Shown in pieces: positions 16,127 through 25,637 of a stretch of DNA of 42,086 nt. The notes beneath the pieces are model-generated. The model did not search any database and was not told where the DNA came from. It saw nothing but the letters and a program-made list of their open reading frames with translations. The position numbers and the translations under genes were made by a program. The stretch comes from Gammaproteobacteria bacterium (GTDB lineage: Bacteria; Pseudomonadota; Gammaproteobacteria; Pseudomonadales; Azotimanducaceae): positions 31,456 through 73,541 of the forward strand of contig VYFT01000014.1 in assembly GCA_009842245.1 (NCBI GenBank), written 5' to 3'. Position 1 is the first letter of the stretch; each line of letters opens with the position of its first letter.

Positions 16127-18925
16127 CTATTCACCGGCAGGTTCGGCGACCTCTTCCTTTTCAAGGTCACCAGCAACCACTATGGAGAATTTCTCAACGC
16201 TTACGTACTTTCGAAATGCATTGTTCACTTCTTCCAAAGTTACCGAAGCAAATCTGTCGTCGACCTCTTGATAATGAGACAGTTCGCGATTGAAAAACAT
16301 CGTGTGATGCAGCATATTGGATATTGCCCCATCAGAAGACCTACGTCCCTTTCTTGAGTCGACGATACTGTTGACCGCTAAAGCTACCTCTTCATCAGTG
16401 AATCCATCTTCGACTGCACGAATTACTTCCTCTTTGAACGACTGTACTAACTGATCCATGTTTTTCGGATCAACGGAGGCTGATGCCCCGACGTAACCGC
16501 GTTTGTCAATTGGGTGTGTAAAAAATCCAGCGCCGACGCTGTATGACAATCCTTCTTGTACTCTAATTCGTTGTGCTAGCCTTGAATTCAAGAATCCGCC
16601 ACCAAATATCTCAAAAGCAACTACAAGTGGTTCGTAATCCGGATCTTCATCCGTGAATGGAAAATCAAAAGCCGCTCGCATTAGCGCATTGGTCTTGTCA
16701 GGAGTGTTAACTTCAAAGAAGCGAGCCTCTTGAGATTGAGCATCACGACCAATCCGTTCGTACGGAGCGGGAGATTCCCAATCTCCAAATGACTCTTCTA
16801 ACCAAGTAAATACTTCGTCAGGGTCGAAGTCTCCCACAACAGTGATAGTTGTGCTTTCGCTCAGACCGGCCACGTCATCGTAATATTCCTTAACTTGGTC
16901 AAGAGTGACATTACCGTAGCCTTCTATATCTTCCTCAATCGATGAGGCGTAATTTGGATGACCTTTTGGAAATTGCGTTAAGTGTTTAAACAGCTTAACA
17001 CTAGCTAACGGTCCAGGCTCGGCACGCTGTGATTCCAAATTTGTTAGCTGAGCCTTCTTCAATAACTCAAACTCTGTTTCTTCCCACGATGGTTCGCGGG
17101 CGATTTCCGCTACTAGTTTAATCGACTCCTCTAAGTTTTCCCGTACGGTATTAATCGTGAGCCCACCGCTAGTCAGTCCAATGGATGCCCCTCCGCCCAG
17201 TCGAAGACGTCGGTATTCATCAGACAATTCGTTTCTGGTCTTATTAACGGTACCGCGACCAATCATTCCATCAGTGAAGCCGGCAATGTAACCTTTATGC
17301 ATCACGGTGTCGAGTGTACCCCATCGCATGACCGCATTAATTTGAACCGTGTCACCAGTGTTTTCTTTCGACAACATTGCAACTCGAGCACCATTAGACA
17401 TTGTCCGGTACTCCGTTCTGTCCGCGATGTTCGCAGGTGTAGCGTCAAAAGCCTCTCCCCTAGCTACGGCCTCGCGTCCTTGATAGTCTCCTACTAATGA
17501 TTTAATATCCGCATTCGACTCTACCATGGCTCGAGCAGGTGTTTCCTCCACAGGTTTAAAGTACCCTTTGGACCTATTTGAACTTATAAGATACTTCTGT
17601 GCCACGCGTTGAACGTCTTCGGGGGATACTGACTCAGTGCGATCCCGTGTGATGTAGAACAACCGCCAATCGCCACGAGCAGACCATTCGCTGAGTTGCC
17701 GGGCTACGCCTATAACTGAGTTGGATATGTTTTCGTAATAATTAGACATTCCCAATTTAAACCGACCAAGTTCTTCTTCGGTCGGGGGATTTGCTATCAC
17801 GTCTTCTATGGTGGCCTCTATCGCAACTTCCGCTTCTTCTAAGGAACCATCCAAGGGAACCGTTGCGCCTACCCAAAAAAAGCCTGGGTATTTAAATGAC
17901 TCGGCATACCCAAATGCATTCGTAGCTATCTTCGTTTCAACCACAGCTTTGTACAAACGACTATTCACACCGGCACCGGAGAGAACACTTCCCAGAGCTG
18001 ACAAGGCAGGATAATCAGCGGACGACACTGATGGAATCCGATACGCTGCGCGGAACAACTGAATGTCGCCGACCCGCTCTAAAACTATTGAGCGCTCGCC
18101 ATCTTGAGGAGCTTCGTACGAATAGTTCTCATAGATTTTCATCGACCCAATACGGTCTGGACGAGGAATTCCACCGTAGACCTCAAATACCAGCTCTAAT
18201 GCTTCGTCTTGGTCAACTTTACCCGCGATAATTAGCGTCGCGTTGTCTGGCTGGTAGAACTTTCGATAAAAGTGGTAAAGTTGTTCTCTGGTTACACCAA
18301 GGATGTCTGAACGGTGACCTATGGTCGAATTTCGGTAGCTGTGCAAATCCATTGCTATCGAACGTACGCGTTTGCTCAACACCTGTCCAGGAGGATTTTC
18401 CCCGATATCCCACTCATTAGCAACGACAGTTTGTTCAGTTTCCAGTTCTTTCGCGTCGATTAACGCATTCAGCATACGGTCAGCTTCGTGTTCCAAAGCC
18501 CACCGAAGTTTTTCTTTGTCCGGTACGACAGTGACAAAGTAATTAGTTCGATCTAACCAAGTTGTTCCATTTGCACTGATCGCATTTTCCGATATTTCAT
18601 CCAGTATCTGTTTACCAGTGCGAGTCGTCGTGGCTTTAAATATCATGTGTTCTAGCAAATGGACCATTCCGATTTCACCGTAGCCCTCGTGCGCTGAACC
18701 GACATGGTAAGTGATGTTGATGTAAATATTCTCCTCGCTAGGATCCGGTAATACGAGGACTCTAAGCCCATTCTCAAGTTGCCATTCAGATACGCCTTCA
18801 ACGGTGGTAATATATTCGAACCCGGCTGCGTCTTGTCCGTCTTGTGCCCAAGATACCGAACCCGTGAGCAAAAACGCAAGTGCAAAAAGTGCAAAGTAAG
18901 AGGAAGATCTCTTTAGTGTTTTCAT
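16127..18925 (-). CDS. Exported M16 family zinc metallopeptidase (two-domain)
   Basis: 932 aa with a signal peptide (MKTLKRSSSYFALFALAFLLTGSVSWAQ), so periplasmic or beyond. The inverted zinc motif HLLEH is at residues 89-93 (His89 and His93 ligands, Glu92 catalytic base). Glu171 in VVANEWDIG is the probable third ligand. A second, inactive M16 domain occupies roughly residues 500-920 and carries the usual RIRVQEGLSYSVGAGF segment. The length and architecture match the pitrilysin/insulinase-like zinc proteases that degrade peptides in the proteobacterial periplasm. It is transcribed alone, ends in a strong intrinsic terminator, and is divergent from the formate dehydrogenase operon. Confidence 0.93.
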   Translation of the reverse strand: MKTLKRSSSYFALFALAFLLTGSVSWAQDGQDAAGFEYITTVEGVSEWQLENGLRVLVLPDPSEENIYINITYHVGSAHEGYGEIGMVHLLEHMIFKATTTRTGKQILDEISENAISANGTTWLDRTNYFVTVVPDKEKLRWALEHEADRMLNALIDAKELETEQTVVANEWDIGENPPGQVLSKRVRSIAMDLHSYRNSTIGHRSDILGVTREQLYHFYRKFYQPDNATLIIAGKVDQDEALELVFEVYGGIPRPDRIGSMKIYENYSYEAPQDGERSIVLERVGDIQLFRAAYRIPSVSSADYPALSALGSVLSGAGVNSRLYKAVVETKIATNAFGYAESFKYPGFFWVGATVPLDGSLEEAEVAIEATIEDVIANPPTEEELGRFKLGMSNYYENISNSVIGVARQLSEWSARGDWRLFYITRDRTESVSPEDVQRVAQKYLISSNRSKGYFKPVEETPARAMVESNADIKSLVGDYQGREAVARGEAFDATPANIADRTEYRTMSNGARVAMLSKENTGDTVQINAVMRWGTLDTVMHKGYIAGFTDGMIGRGTVNKTRNELSDEYRRLRLGGGASIGLTSGGLTINTVRENLEESIKLVAEIAREPSWEETEFELLKKAQLTNLESQRAEPGPLASVKLFKHLTQFPKGHPNYASSIEEDIEGYGNVTLDQVKEYYDDVAGLSESTTITVVGDFDPDEVFTWLEESFGDWESPAPYERIGRDAQSQEARFFEVNTPDKTNALMRAAFDFPFTDEDPDYEPLVVAFEIFGGGFLNSRLAQRIRVQEGLSYSVGAGFFTHPIDKRGYVGASASVDPKNMDQLVQSFKEEVIRAVEDGFTDEEVALAVNSIVDSRKGRRSSDGAISNMLHHTMFFNRELSHYQEVDDRFASVTLEEVNNAFRKYVSVEKFSIVVAGDLEKEEVAEPAGE

Positions 18926-19165
18926 TTAATATCCCTTGAAGTTTGGTTGTCGCAAAAAAAACTTACGTACTGGGTGTCTGGTCTCTCTCCGTGGACCTAG
19001 AAACTCGGAACGACGTAAGGATAATTGTTATGGGTGACACGGACAGTAACGCCTATACGATGTTCAATACCATCGGCTATTCAAACTGTCTCTCACCTCA
19101 ATGTAAGTGTACAATTTTACTAATTTGCACACACACGGACAACGTGTCAATATACCCACCACGGA
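18926..19165. other. Divergent intergenic region between M16 peptidase and formate dehydrogenase operon
   Basis: 240 bp that should hold promoters for both flanking transcription units. A possible -10 for the plus strand is TACAAT within AAGTGTACAATTTT, about 50 bp before fdsG, but no good -35 is seen. A frame beginning with TTG at 18943 overlaps fdsG and has no homology that I recognise, so I do not call it. Confidence 0.4.
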
Positions 19166-19648
19166 ATGCTAAAGAGAGTACGAGAAGACCAGTCTAAGAG
19201 CGGTTCCTCCCCCAGCGATCGCCATTCGGAGTTGACAAGGTTTGTTGACCGTGTCGGCGGGTTGATGCATGCCTTGAATTGGTTAAAGGAAGAGTACGGA
19301 TATGTTGATGCGTCTTGGATTCCTACTCTAGCCGATGTGTTCAACATTAGTCAAGCTGAAGTGCGTGGAGTAATTAGTTTTTACCACGATTTCAAGCTTA
19401 AACCACCTGCAGTTCACACCATAAAGATCTGTCAAGCAGAAGCATGTCAATCTCTAGGCGCGCGGCAACTCACCAAGGACATTGAAGCGAAATTCGGTAC
19501 GAATCTTGGATCCCGCACATCTGACAATAGAGTTGAACTTGAAGCTATCTATTGCTTGGGCTTGTGTGCCGTGGGTCCCTCAGTACAAGTTGATGACAGA
19601 CTCATCGCGCGAGCAACACCCGATTCAGTCTCTTTAAGTATCGAATGA
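19166..19648 (+). CDS. fdsG: NAD-dependent formate dehydrogenase gamma subunit (NuoE-like)
   Basis: 160-aa thioredoxin-like [2Fe-2S] subunit homologous to NuoE of complex I. The four cluster ligands are visible as C89-x4-C94 (KICQAEAC) and C130-x3-C134 (YCLGLC). The N-terminal helical part contains LADVFNISQAEVRGVISFYHDF, characteristic of FdsG/NuoE. It transfers electrons within the diaphorase module of a cytoplasmic NAD+-linked formate dehydrogenase. The stop codon overlaps the start of fdsB by 4 nt (ATGA), so translation is coupled. Confidence 0.94.
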   Translation: MLKRVREDQSKSGSSPSDRHSELTRFVDRVGGLMHALNWLKEEYGYVDASWIPTLADVFNISQAEVRGVISFYHDFKLKPPAVHTIKICQAEACQSLGARQLTKDIEAKFGTNLGSRTSDNRVELEAIYCLGLCAVGPSVQVDDRLIARATPDSVSLSIE

Positions 19649-21168
19649 ATCTACATATATCCGACGACTCATTTGCGCGCGCATTGGGTTCAGAGAGTGT
19701 GGAGTTCGCGCTCAAGACACACGGAATTGAACCTATACGCACTGGTTCCTTCGGACTTGCATGGCTCGAACCGGTAGTGCAAATAAGAAATAGTGATCAC
19801 AGACTTATATCCGAATTCACTAAAGTATCGGTTGAAGATGTCCCGGCGATTGTTGAGCTGTTAAATTCGACACAGAAGCAAGGAAACGGAGATCCTCCGA
19901 CGAGTAATCCAGCGGAACTAAGTGTAAGCTCGCACCCGTTTTACACAAAGCAACATAGACTAGTCTTCGATCGAGCTGGGGTTTGTCCACCACTTCAGCT
20001 ACCCTCTTTCACGTTGTTGGAAAATCTACTTGACCAAGATCCCAATCAAATCATCGCTGGTATGGAAACTTCTTGGTTACGCGGGCGCGGTGGCGCAGGC
20101 TTTCCTGCCTTCATTAAGTGGCGAACTGTAGCAGATACTCCCGCCGATCAGAAGTATGTCGTTTGCAACGCGGATGAAGGGGATTCTGGTACGTTTTCTG
20201 ATCGCATGCTCATGGAAGGTGATCCTTTCAAATTGATTGAAGGAATGATCATTGCTGGCTACGCAACCGGAGCGACACAAGGATTCATCTACTTAAGGTC
20301 GGAATATCCTGTCGCGAAGGAATACCTTGACCGAGCTCTAGAGATTGCTTACACGGAAAAACTGTTAGGAAAGAACGTTCTAAATTCAAACTTTTCGTTT
20401 GATATCGAAGTGCTGATCGGAGCTGGAGCTTATATCTGTGGGGAAGAAACGTCCTTACTTGAAAGCCTTGAGGGAAAACGAGGTCAAATCAAAGTAAAGC
20501 CACCGGTACCGGCGATCGCGGGTCTTTTTGAAAAACCTACCTTAGTGCATAACGTAATCAGTCTCGCCGCGGTTCCCGGGATATTCGAAATTGGTCCTGA
20601 AGCTTATGCGCAATTGGGTGTCGGTAAATCCACAGGGACGATGCCCTTCCAAATATCTGGCAACGTCAAACAAGGTGGACTCATTGAATTACCCTTTGGT
20701 CACACAGTTAATGAACTGGTTTACAATTATGGTAGTGGAACAGCATCCGGTCGTCCTGTACGAACGGTTCAGATAGGCGGTCCGCTAGGCGCGTATCTCT
20801 CAGAATCTGAATTCGACACACCGCTTACTTATGAAGCGATGGCGGAAATCGGTGCCGGTATCGGACACGGCGGCTTGGTGGTTTTCGATGATACCGTTAA
20901 TTTAAAGGAACAAGCCGAGTACGCGTTTGAGTTCTGCGAGATAGAGTCTTGTGGAAAATGTACTCCTTGTCGCATCGGATCCGTTCGCGGAAAAGAAGCT
21001 TTACGACAGTTCAGTTCCAACAACGTCGATGCTAGAACCTTGGTGGTTATTGAAGAATTGTGTGAGGTAATGGAAAAAGCAAGTCTTTGCCAGATGGGAG
21101 GAATGACTCCTATCCCAGTACGTAGCGCTATTCAAAAATTTCCAGAAGACTTTATACCGGAGCAATAG
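19645..21168 (+). CDS. fdsB: NAD-dependent formate dehydrogenase beta subunit (NuoF-like)
   Basis: 507-aa diaphorase subunit that binds FMN, NAD(H) and a [4Fe-4S] cluster and passes electrons from formate oxidation to NAD+. The glycine-rich GRGGAGFPAFIKW (FMN/NAD site), CNADEGDSGTFSDR, GAGAYICGEETSLLESLEG and ESCGKCTPCRIGS (three cluster Cys, the fourth at SLCQMGG) are all present. The N-terminal ~110 residues are a divergent extension, as in other FdsB proteins. It starts inside the fdsG stop and ends 2 nt before fdsA. Confidence 0.95.
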   Translation: MNLHISDDSFARALGSESVEFALKTHGIEPIRTGSFGLAWLEPVVQIRNSDHRLISEFTKVSVEDVPAIVELLNSTQKQGNGDPPTSNPAELSVSSHPFYTKQHRLVFDRAGVCPPLQLPSFTLLENLLDQDPNQIIAGMETSWLRGRGGAGFPAFIKWRTVADTPADQKYVVCNADEGDSGTFSDRMLMEGDPFKLIEGMIIAGYATGATQGFIYLRSEYPVAKEYLDRALEIAYTEKLLGKNVLNSNFSFDIEVLIGAGAYICGEETSLLESLEGKRGQIKVKPPVPAIAGLFEKPTLVHNVISLAAVPGIFEIGPEAYAQLGVGKSTGTMPFQISGNVKQGGLIELPFGHTVNELVYNYGSGTASGRPVRTVQIGGPLGAYLSESEFDTPLTYEAMAEIGAGIGHGGLVVFDDTVNLKEQAEYAFEFCEIESCGKCTPCRIGSVRGKEALRQFSSNNVDARTLVVIEELCEVMEKASLCQMGGMTPIPVRSAIQKFPEDFIPEQ

Positions 21169-21170
21169 AC

Positions 21171-24011
21171 ATGAGACTCTTAGAAACGGATTACGGCACC
21201 CCTGTTATTCGTTCTAACGGAAAAACCGTCCAAAAAGTACCGGTGAGTATCGACGGGAATAACGTCGTGGTAGACGAAGGAACTTCGATTCTACGCGCTT
21301 CGGTGCAAGCAGGAATTCCGATTCCAAAGCTCTGCGCGTCCGACAACTTGGAAGCTTTTGGGTCCTGTCGATTGTGTTTGGTGGAAGTCGAAGGGAGAGG
21401 TAATCTCGTCGCTTCCTGCACGGAACCTGTGCGTGCGGACATGCGAGTGCGGACGCAAACACCACAACTCGAAAGAATTCGACGCGGCGTAATGGAACTG
21501 TATATTTCCGATCACCCGCTAGACTGTCTTACGTGTTCCGCAAATGGAGATTGTGAACTCCAGGACATGGCTGGAGCTGTTGGTTTGAGGGAAGTTCGAT
21601 ATGCCGAAGGTGCTAATCACCTACTCGAAGAAGTCGACAACTCGAACCCCTACTTTGCGTTTGATCCGTCTAAATGTATCGTCTGTTCACGTTGCGTAAG
21701 GGCTTGCGAAGAGGTCCAGGGAACGTATGCGCTCACCATCGACGGACGGAGTTTTGCTTCAAAGGTAGCGACCTCTGCAGACAACTTCTTCGATTCGGAG
21801 TGTGTTTCTTGTGGCGCGTGCGTGCAAACATGCCCAACCGCGACACTGATGGAAAAAACGGTAATCGAACACGGCGTACCTGACCGTACAGTTCTTACTA
21901 CGTGTGCATATTGCGGCGTGGGCTGTTCTTTTAAAGCCGAAGTAAAAGGTGATCAAGTCGTACGCATGGTACCTTACAAAGAAGGCAAAGCAAACCATGG
22001 CCACTCTTGCGTGAAGGGGCGATTTGCCTGGGGATACACGAAGCATCCAGATCGAATCACTGAACCAATGGTGAGAAAGTCCATTGACGAACCGTGGGAA
22101 GTCGTTGATTGGGACACGGCAATAAAGACTGTTGCGGACCGTTTCAAAGATATTCAATCAAAACACGGTCGTAAATCAATCGGTGGTATCAGTTCCTCAA
22201 GAACTACGATAGAAGACATTTACGTAGTCCAAAAACTCGTACGGACCGCATTTCACAACAACAACGTTGATACTTGTGCTCGAGTCTGCCATTCGCCTAC
22301 AGGCTATGGTCTCAAGCAAACGTTCGGTACTTCCGCGGGGACACAGAACTTTGACTCTGTAATGGATGCCGATGTGATCATGATTATTGGTGCTAATCCA
22401 ACCGAAGGACATCCAGTGTTTGCTTCTCAGATGAAACGTCGTGTTCGTGAGGGTGCAGAACTCATCGTGATTGATCCCCGAAAAATTGACGTCGTCCGAT
22501 CTCCTCATATAGAAGCCGCGTTCCACCTTCCGATTCGGCCCGGTACCAACGTTCCGATAATCAACTCAATTGCGCATGTAGTCCTAAAAGAAGGATTGAT
22601 GGACGAAACGTATATCGCCGAACGGTGCGATCTCGAAACCTACGCCGAATGGCGCGACATGATTCTTCAGGACGAGTACAGCCCCGAGACTGTGGGAGAG
22701 ATAGCTGACATTGACGCGGACTTGATAAGGGATGCAGCTCGACTGTATGCCAACGCGCGCAACTCTGCAATTTACTATGGGCTTGGAGTAACCGAGCACA
22801 GCCAAGGTTCAACCATGGTCATGGGTATGGCTAATCTAGCTATGGCGACGGGTAATGTCGGTCGTAGTGGCGTTGGCGTGAATCCTCTACGAGGCCAAAA
22901 CAACGTCCAAGGTGCTGTGGACGTGGGTTCGTTCCCACACGAACTACCCGGTTACCAACGCATCACGGACGAGAATGCACGTGAGACATTCGCAAAAGCG
23001 TGGAATGTGGAGATTGATCCAGAACCTGGCTATCGTATTCCAAACATGTTTGACGAAGCATGTGCTGGCAACTTCAAAGGCATGTTCATCCAAGGGGAAG
23101 ACTTCATGCAATCCGACCCCAACACAAAGCACGTTGAAAAAGCCTTACGATCGATGGATTGCGTAGTCGTACAGGACTTGTTTTTGACTGAAACAGCCAA
23201 ACTAGCACACGTCTTCCTGCCCGGTACTTCGTTCCTGGAGAAAGACGGGACGTTTATCAACGCAGAACGTCGGATCAACCGCGTGCGCCCGGTAATGCCA
23301 CCGGAGACAGGTCGAGAAGAATGGCAAGTGATCCAACAACTTGCGAACGAAATGGGTTACCCCATGAATTTCTCATCAGCAGCAGACATCATGGATGAAC
23401 TTGCTCAGCTCACTAATATGTTTGCAAGTGTCTCCTTTGACTTTCTCGATGAAGTAAACAGCGTTCAGTGGCCTTGCAACGATGACGCACCATTGGGTAC
23501 AGAGATAATGCATGTGGATACGTTTGTTCGTGGTAAGGGCAACTTCGTTCGAACTGATTACGAACCTACGCAAGAACGTACGAACCGGAAGTTCCCCTTA
23601 CTGCTAACCACTGGTCGCAAATTGGAACAGTACAACGTCGGTACCCAGACTCGGCGTACTGATAACAATCGGTGGTTGGAAGATGATCGATTGGAAATTC
23701 ATCCCGCCGATGCCGAGAGCCGCGGAATTCGCACTGGTGACTTGTTGTCCATTCGAAGTCGAATGGGAGAAATTACACTCAAAGCAGAAGTCACCGACAG
23801 AGTAAATCCCGGTGTAGTGTATACCACGTTTCATCACCCAGCTACTGGTACTAATGTAATTACTACGGACCTATCAGATTGGGCGACCAATTGTCCCGAG
23901 TACAAAGTGACTGCGGTCGAAGTCATGCCTGCTAATCACTTGTCTGACTGGTACGCTGAATTTCAAGACAACGAAGCGCGACAACATACGCTTCTACCAG
24001 CTGGCGGGTAA
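21171..24011 (+). CDS. fdsA: NAD-dependent formate dehydrogenase alpha (catalytic, molybdenum) subunit
   Basis: 946 aa. The NuoG-like N-terminus carries a [2Fe-2S] domain (CASDNLEAFGSCRLC...C), the HxxxCxxCxxxGxC motif (HPLDCLTCSANGDC), and two ferredoxin clusters (CIVCSRCVRAC and CVSCGACVQTCPT). The molybdopterin oxidoreductase part follows, with its own cluster motif CAYCGVGC. The molybdenum ligand is Cys373 in ARVCHSPTGYGL, so this is a cysteine, not selenocysteine, enzyme. The neighbouring His is conserved. It oxidises formate to CO2 in the cytoplasm and feeds NAD+ reduction through FdsB/FdsG. No twin-arginine signal is present, consistent with a soluble complex. Confidence 0.96.
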   Translation: MRLLETDYGTPVIRSNGKTVQKVPVSIDGNNVVVDEGTSILRASVQAGIPIPKLCASDNLEAFGSCRLCLVEVEGRGNLVASCTEPVRADMRVRTQTPQLERIRRGVMELYISDHPLDCLTCSANGDCELQDMAGAVGLREVRYAEGANHLLEEVDNSNPYFAFDPSKCIVCSRCVRACEEVQGTYALTIDGRSFASKVATSADNFFDSECVSCGACVQTCPTATLMEKTVIEHGVPDRTVLTTCAYCGVGCSFKAEVKGDQVVRMVPYKEGKANHGHSCVKGRFAWGYTKHPDRITEPMVRKSIDEPWEVVDWDTAIKTVADRFKDIQSKHGRKSIGGISSSRTTIEDIYVVQKLVRTAFHNNNVDTCARVCHSPTGYGLKQTFGTSAGTQNFDSVMDADVIMIIGANPTEGHPVFASQMKRRVREGAELIVIDPRKIDVVRSPHIEAAFHLPIRPGTNVPIINSIAHVVLKEGLMDETYIAERCDLETYAEWRDMILQDEYSPETVGEIADIDADLIRDAARLYANARNSAIYYGLGVTEHSQGSTMVMGMANLAMATGNVGRSGVGVNPLRGQNNVQGAVDVGSFPHELPGYQRITDENARETFAKAWNVEIDPEPGYRIPNMFDEACAGNFKGMFIQGEDFMQSDPNTKHVEKALRSMDCVVVQDLFLTETAKLAHVFLPGTSFLEKDGTFINAERRINRVRPVMPPETGREEWQVIQQLANEMGYPMNFSSAADIMDELAQLTNMFASVSFDFLDEVNSVQWPCNDDAPLGTEIMHVDTFVRGKGNFVRTDYEPTQERTNRKFPLLLTTGRKLEQYNVGTQTRRTDNNRWLEDDRLEIHPADAESRGIRTGDLLSIRSRMGEITLKAEVTDRVNPGVVYTTFHHPATGTNVITTDLSDWATNCPEYKVTAVEVMPANHLSDWYAEFQDNEARQHTLLPAGG

Positions 24012-24032
24012 GACCGCAGGTAAACTACCTCC

Positions 24033-24842
24033 GTGCGGAATCGAGACTATCGCATCCGTCGAGTAAATCACACCTCTGAAGTGTGTGAGGACTCAGTCTC
24101 TGTAGAAGAGCCGTTAGAGTTCAAGATAGAACACTGGGTCTCGGACGCATACCAACAATACAGTCTTGCTGTTACTATGAGAACTCCCGGAGATGACGCA
24201 GATCTCGTCTCCGGTTTCTTGCTGAGCGAGGGCATCATTGATCGCTTTCGACAAATCGACGAAGTACGATCGGATGGACCAAATACTATCACCGTTCGAC
24301 TCGCGCAGGATGTGTACTTTGATCCCGAATCTTTGCTTCGGCATTTCTATACGACTTCTAGCTGTGGAGTTTGCGGTAAAACTTCCTTAGCCGCGGTTCA
24401 AGTTCACGTGAGTAAGAAATCCACGTCGAGCTTTGAGATCTCTGTTGAGACTCTCAAGGTTCTACCAGAACGATTGCAGCAATATCAAAGTGAGTTTCAG
24501 AAGACCGGAGGACTACATGCCAGTGCCCTGTTCAATTCAGAAGGAAAAATCCAAGCTCTTCGTGAAGACGTAGGACGACACAACGCACTCGACAAGCTGA
24601 TTGGATCCTTGCGAGACGGTATGCAATACGAGCCTCAAGATTGTGGACTGCTATTGAGCGGTCGTGCAAGCTTTGAACTATTACAAAAGAGTGCAATCGC
24701 TGGATTCCCATTAGTCGCCTCTATTGGTCCTCCCTCTTCCCTCGCCGTAGATCTAGCGCAAGAGCAGGGCATAACGTTGGTCGGATTTTTGCGTGATAGT
24801 GGATTTAATGTCTACCACGGTTCGCGGGTGCGTGGTGATTAA
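24033..24842 (+). CDS. fdhD: Formate dehydrogenase accessory sulfurtransferase
   Basis: 269 aa from a GTG at 24033. FdhD moves sulfur from a cysteine desulfurase to the molybdenum cofactor of formate dehydrogenase, which is required for activity. The essential CxxC motif is C111-GV-C114 (TTSSCGVCGKTSL). Other family blocks are TPGDDADLVSGFLLSEGII, GGLHASALF, EDVGRHNALDKLIG and LLLSGRASFELLQKSAIAGFPLVASIGPPSSLAVDLA. It is the third accessory position of the usual fdsGBAC order, 21 nt after fdsA. Confidence 0.95.
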   Translation: MRNRDYRIRRVNHTSEVCEDSVSVEEPLEFKIEHWVSDAYQQYSLAVTMRTPGDDADLVSGFLLSEGIIDRFRQIDEVRSDGPNTITVRLAQDVYFDPESLLRHFYTTSSCGVCGKTSLAAVQVHVSKKSTSSFEISVETLKVLPERLQQYQSEFQKTGGLHASALFNSEGKIQALREDVGRHNALDKLIGSLRDGMQYEPQDCGLLLSGRASFELLQKSAIAGFPLVASIGPPSSLAVDLAQEQGITLVGFLRDSGFNVYHGSRVRGD

Positions 24843-25428
24843 CAGCCAAGACATCACTGCAGTCGTCCTCTGCGGTGGACAGGGAGCTCGATTGCACGGT
24901 CAAGACAAACCACTAATTTCGGTGGGATTGCGCCGTATTATCGATTACTTACTTGAGCAACTGGAACCTCAAGTAGGAAGAGTCTTGCTTTCCTGTTCCA
25001 GAAACGTTGCACTGTACGAAGCGATCGGGCACGAAGTTGTCGTTGACAGTGAACCAGCAAGAGGACCACTGGCCGGGATCGTCGAAGCAATGCAATCTGT
25101 TGCTACTCCTTGGATGCTCACCGTACCTGGAGATGTACCTCTTCTTCCAGCTACCTTAGTGAACCGTCTGATCGTCGACGCGGAGAAAAATGGTGTTGCG
25201 GTACCAATCGTCGATGGACAACGAGAAAACCTCTTTCTTCTCTTAAATCTCGCCAACCGACAAGATCTAGCTTTTTTCTACGAACAAGGAGGAATCGCGG
25301 TCAAGTATTGGCTTGATAAAATTTGCGCGCAACCCACCGATTTGTCGGACATCGCTTCAGGATTCTTGAATATCAACACGCCTACAAATCTTGCCGAGAT
25401 GGAACAAATAGTTCAGTCGAGTGCATAA
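24808..25428 (+). CDS. mobA: Molybdenum cofactor guanylyltransferase
   Basis: About 206 aa. It attaches GMP to molybdopterin to make the bis-MGD cofactor used by FdsA. The nucleotide-binding motif VVLCGGQGARLHGQDKPL is at the N-terminus, followed by ARGPLAGIVEAM and PWMLTVPGDVPLLP. The start is uncertain. The ATG at 24808 overlaps fdhD by 35 nt. GTG codons at 24832 and 24835 would leave the more usual 7-8 residues before the first strand, and the frame stays open up to a GTG at 24793. The overlap implies translational coupling with fdhD. In the typical fds operon the fifth gene is fdsD; here it is mobA. Confidence 0.88.
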   Translation: MSTTVRGCVVINSQDITAVVLCGGQGARLHGQDKPLISVGLRRIIDYLLEQLEPQVGRVLLSCSRNVALYEAIGHEVVVDSEPARGPLAGIVEAMQSVATPWMLTVPGDVPLLPATLVNRLIVDAEKNGVAVPIVDGQRENLFLLLNLANRQDLAFFYEQGGIAVKYWLDKICAQPTDLSDIASGFLNINTPTNLAEMEQIVQSSA

Positions 25429-25518
25429 TACTTACAAATTTCGATTCACAACGCGATCGTCTAGACGCTCGAATCAGACGCAGGAGTGAGCGCGGGTAAC
25501 ACGTATTCCGAGGGGTTA

Positions 25519-25547
25519 TTCACTTTGTTATCTGTAGTATCTATAAT
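25519..25547 (+). promoter_or_regulatory. Probable sigma-70 promoter of the STAS gene
   Basis: TTCACT (4/6 match to -35) at 25519-25524, a 17-bp spacer, then a perfect TATAAT at 25542-25547. It is about 75 bp upstream of the ribosome site at 25624. Confidence 0.65.
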
Positions 25548-25623
25548 TCCATTCCTAAGTTCTGGGAAACCCCCTTGCGCTTCGGCACGACTTTAAGTTT
25601 ATTTCGAAACCTTTGACACTGTT

Positions 25624-25637
25624 GGAGAACTCAGATT
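25624..25637 (+). promoter_or_regulatory. Ribosome site that decides an ATT start
   Basis: GGAG at 25624-25627, a 7-nt spacer, then ATT at 25635-25637 in frame with the STAS protein. An in-frame TGA at 25614-25616 bounds the frame upstream. The only conventional start codon, TTG at 25683, would remove the first beta strand of the domain. Confidence 0.65.

Noticed and set aside
18943..19197. 84-codon plus-strand frame before fdsG
   Set aside because: TTG start with no ribosome site, overlap with fdsG and no recognisable composition or homology.
21171..24011. Selenocysteine at the formate dehydrogenase active site
   Set aside because: The ligand codon is TGC (Cys373) at 22287-22289, and no in-frame TGA occurs in the gene.
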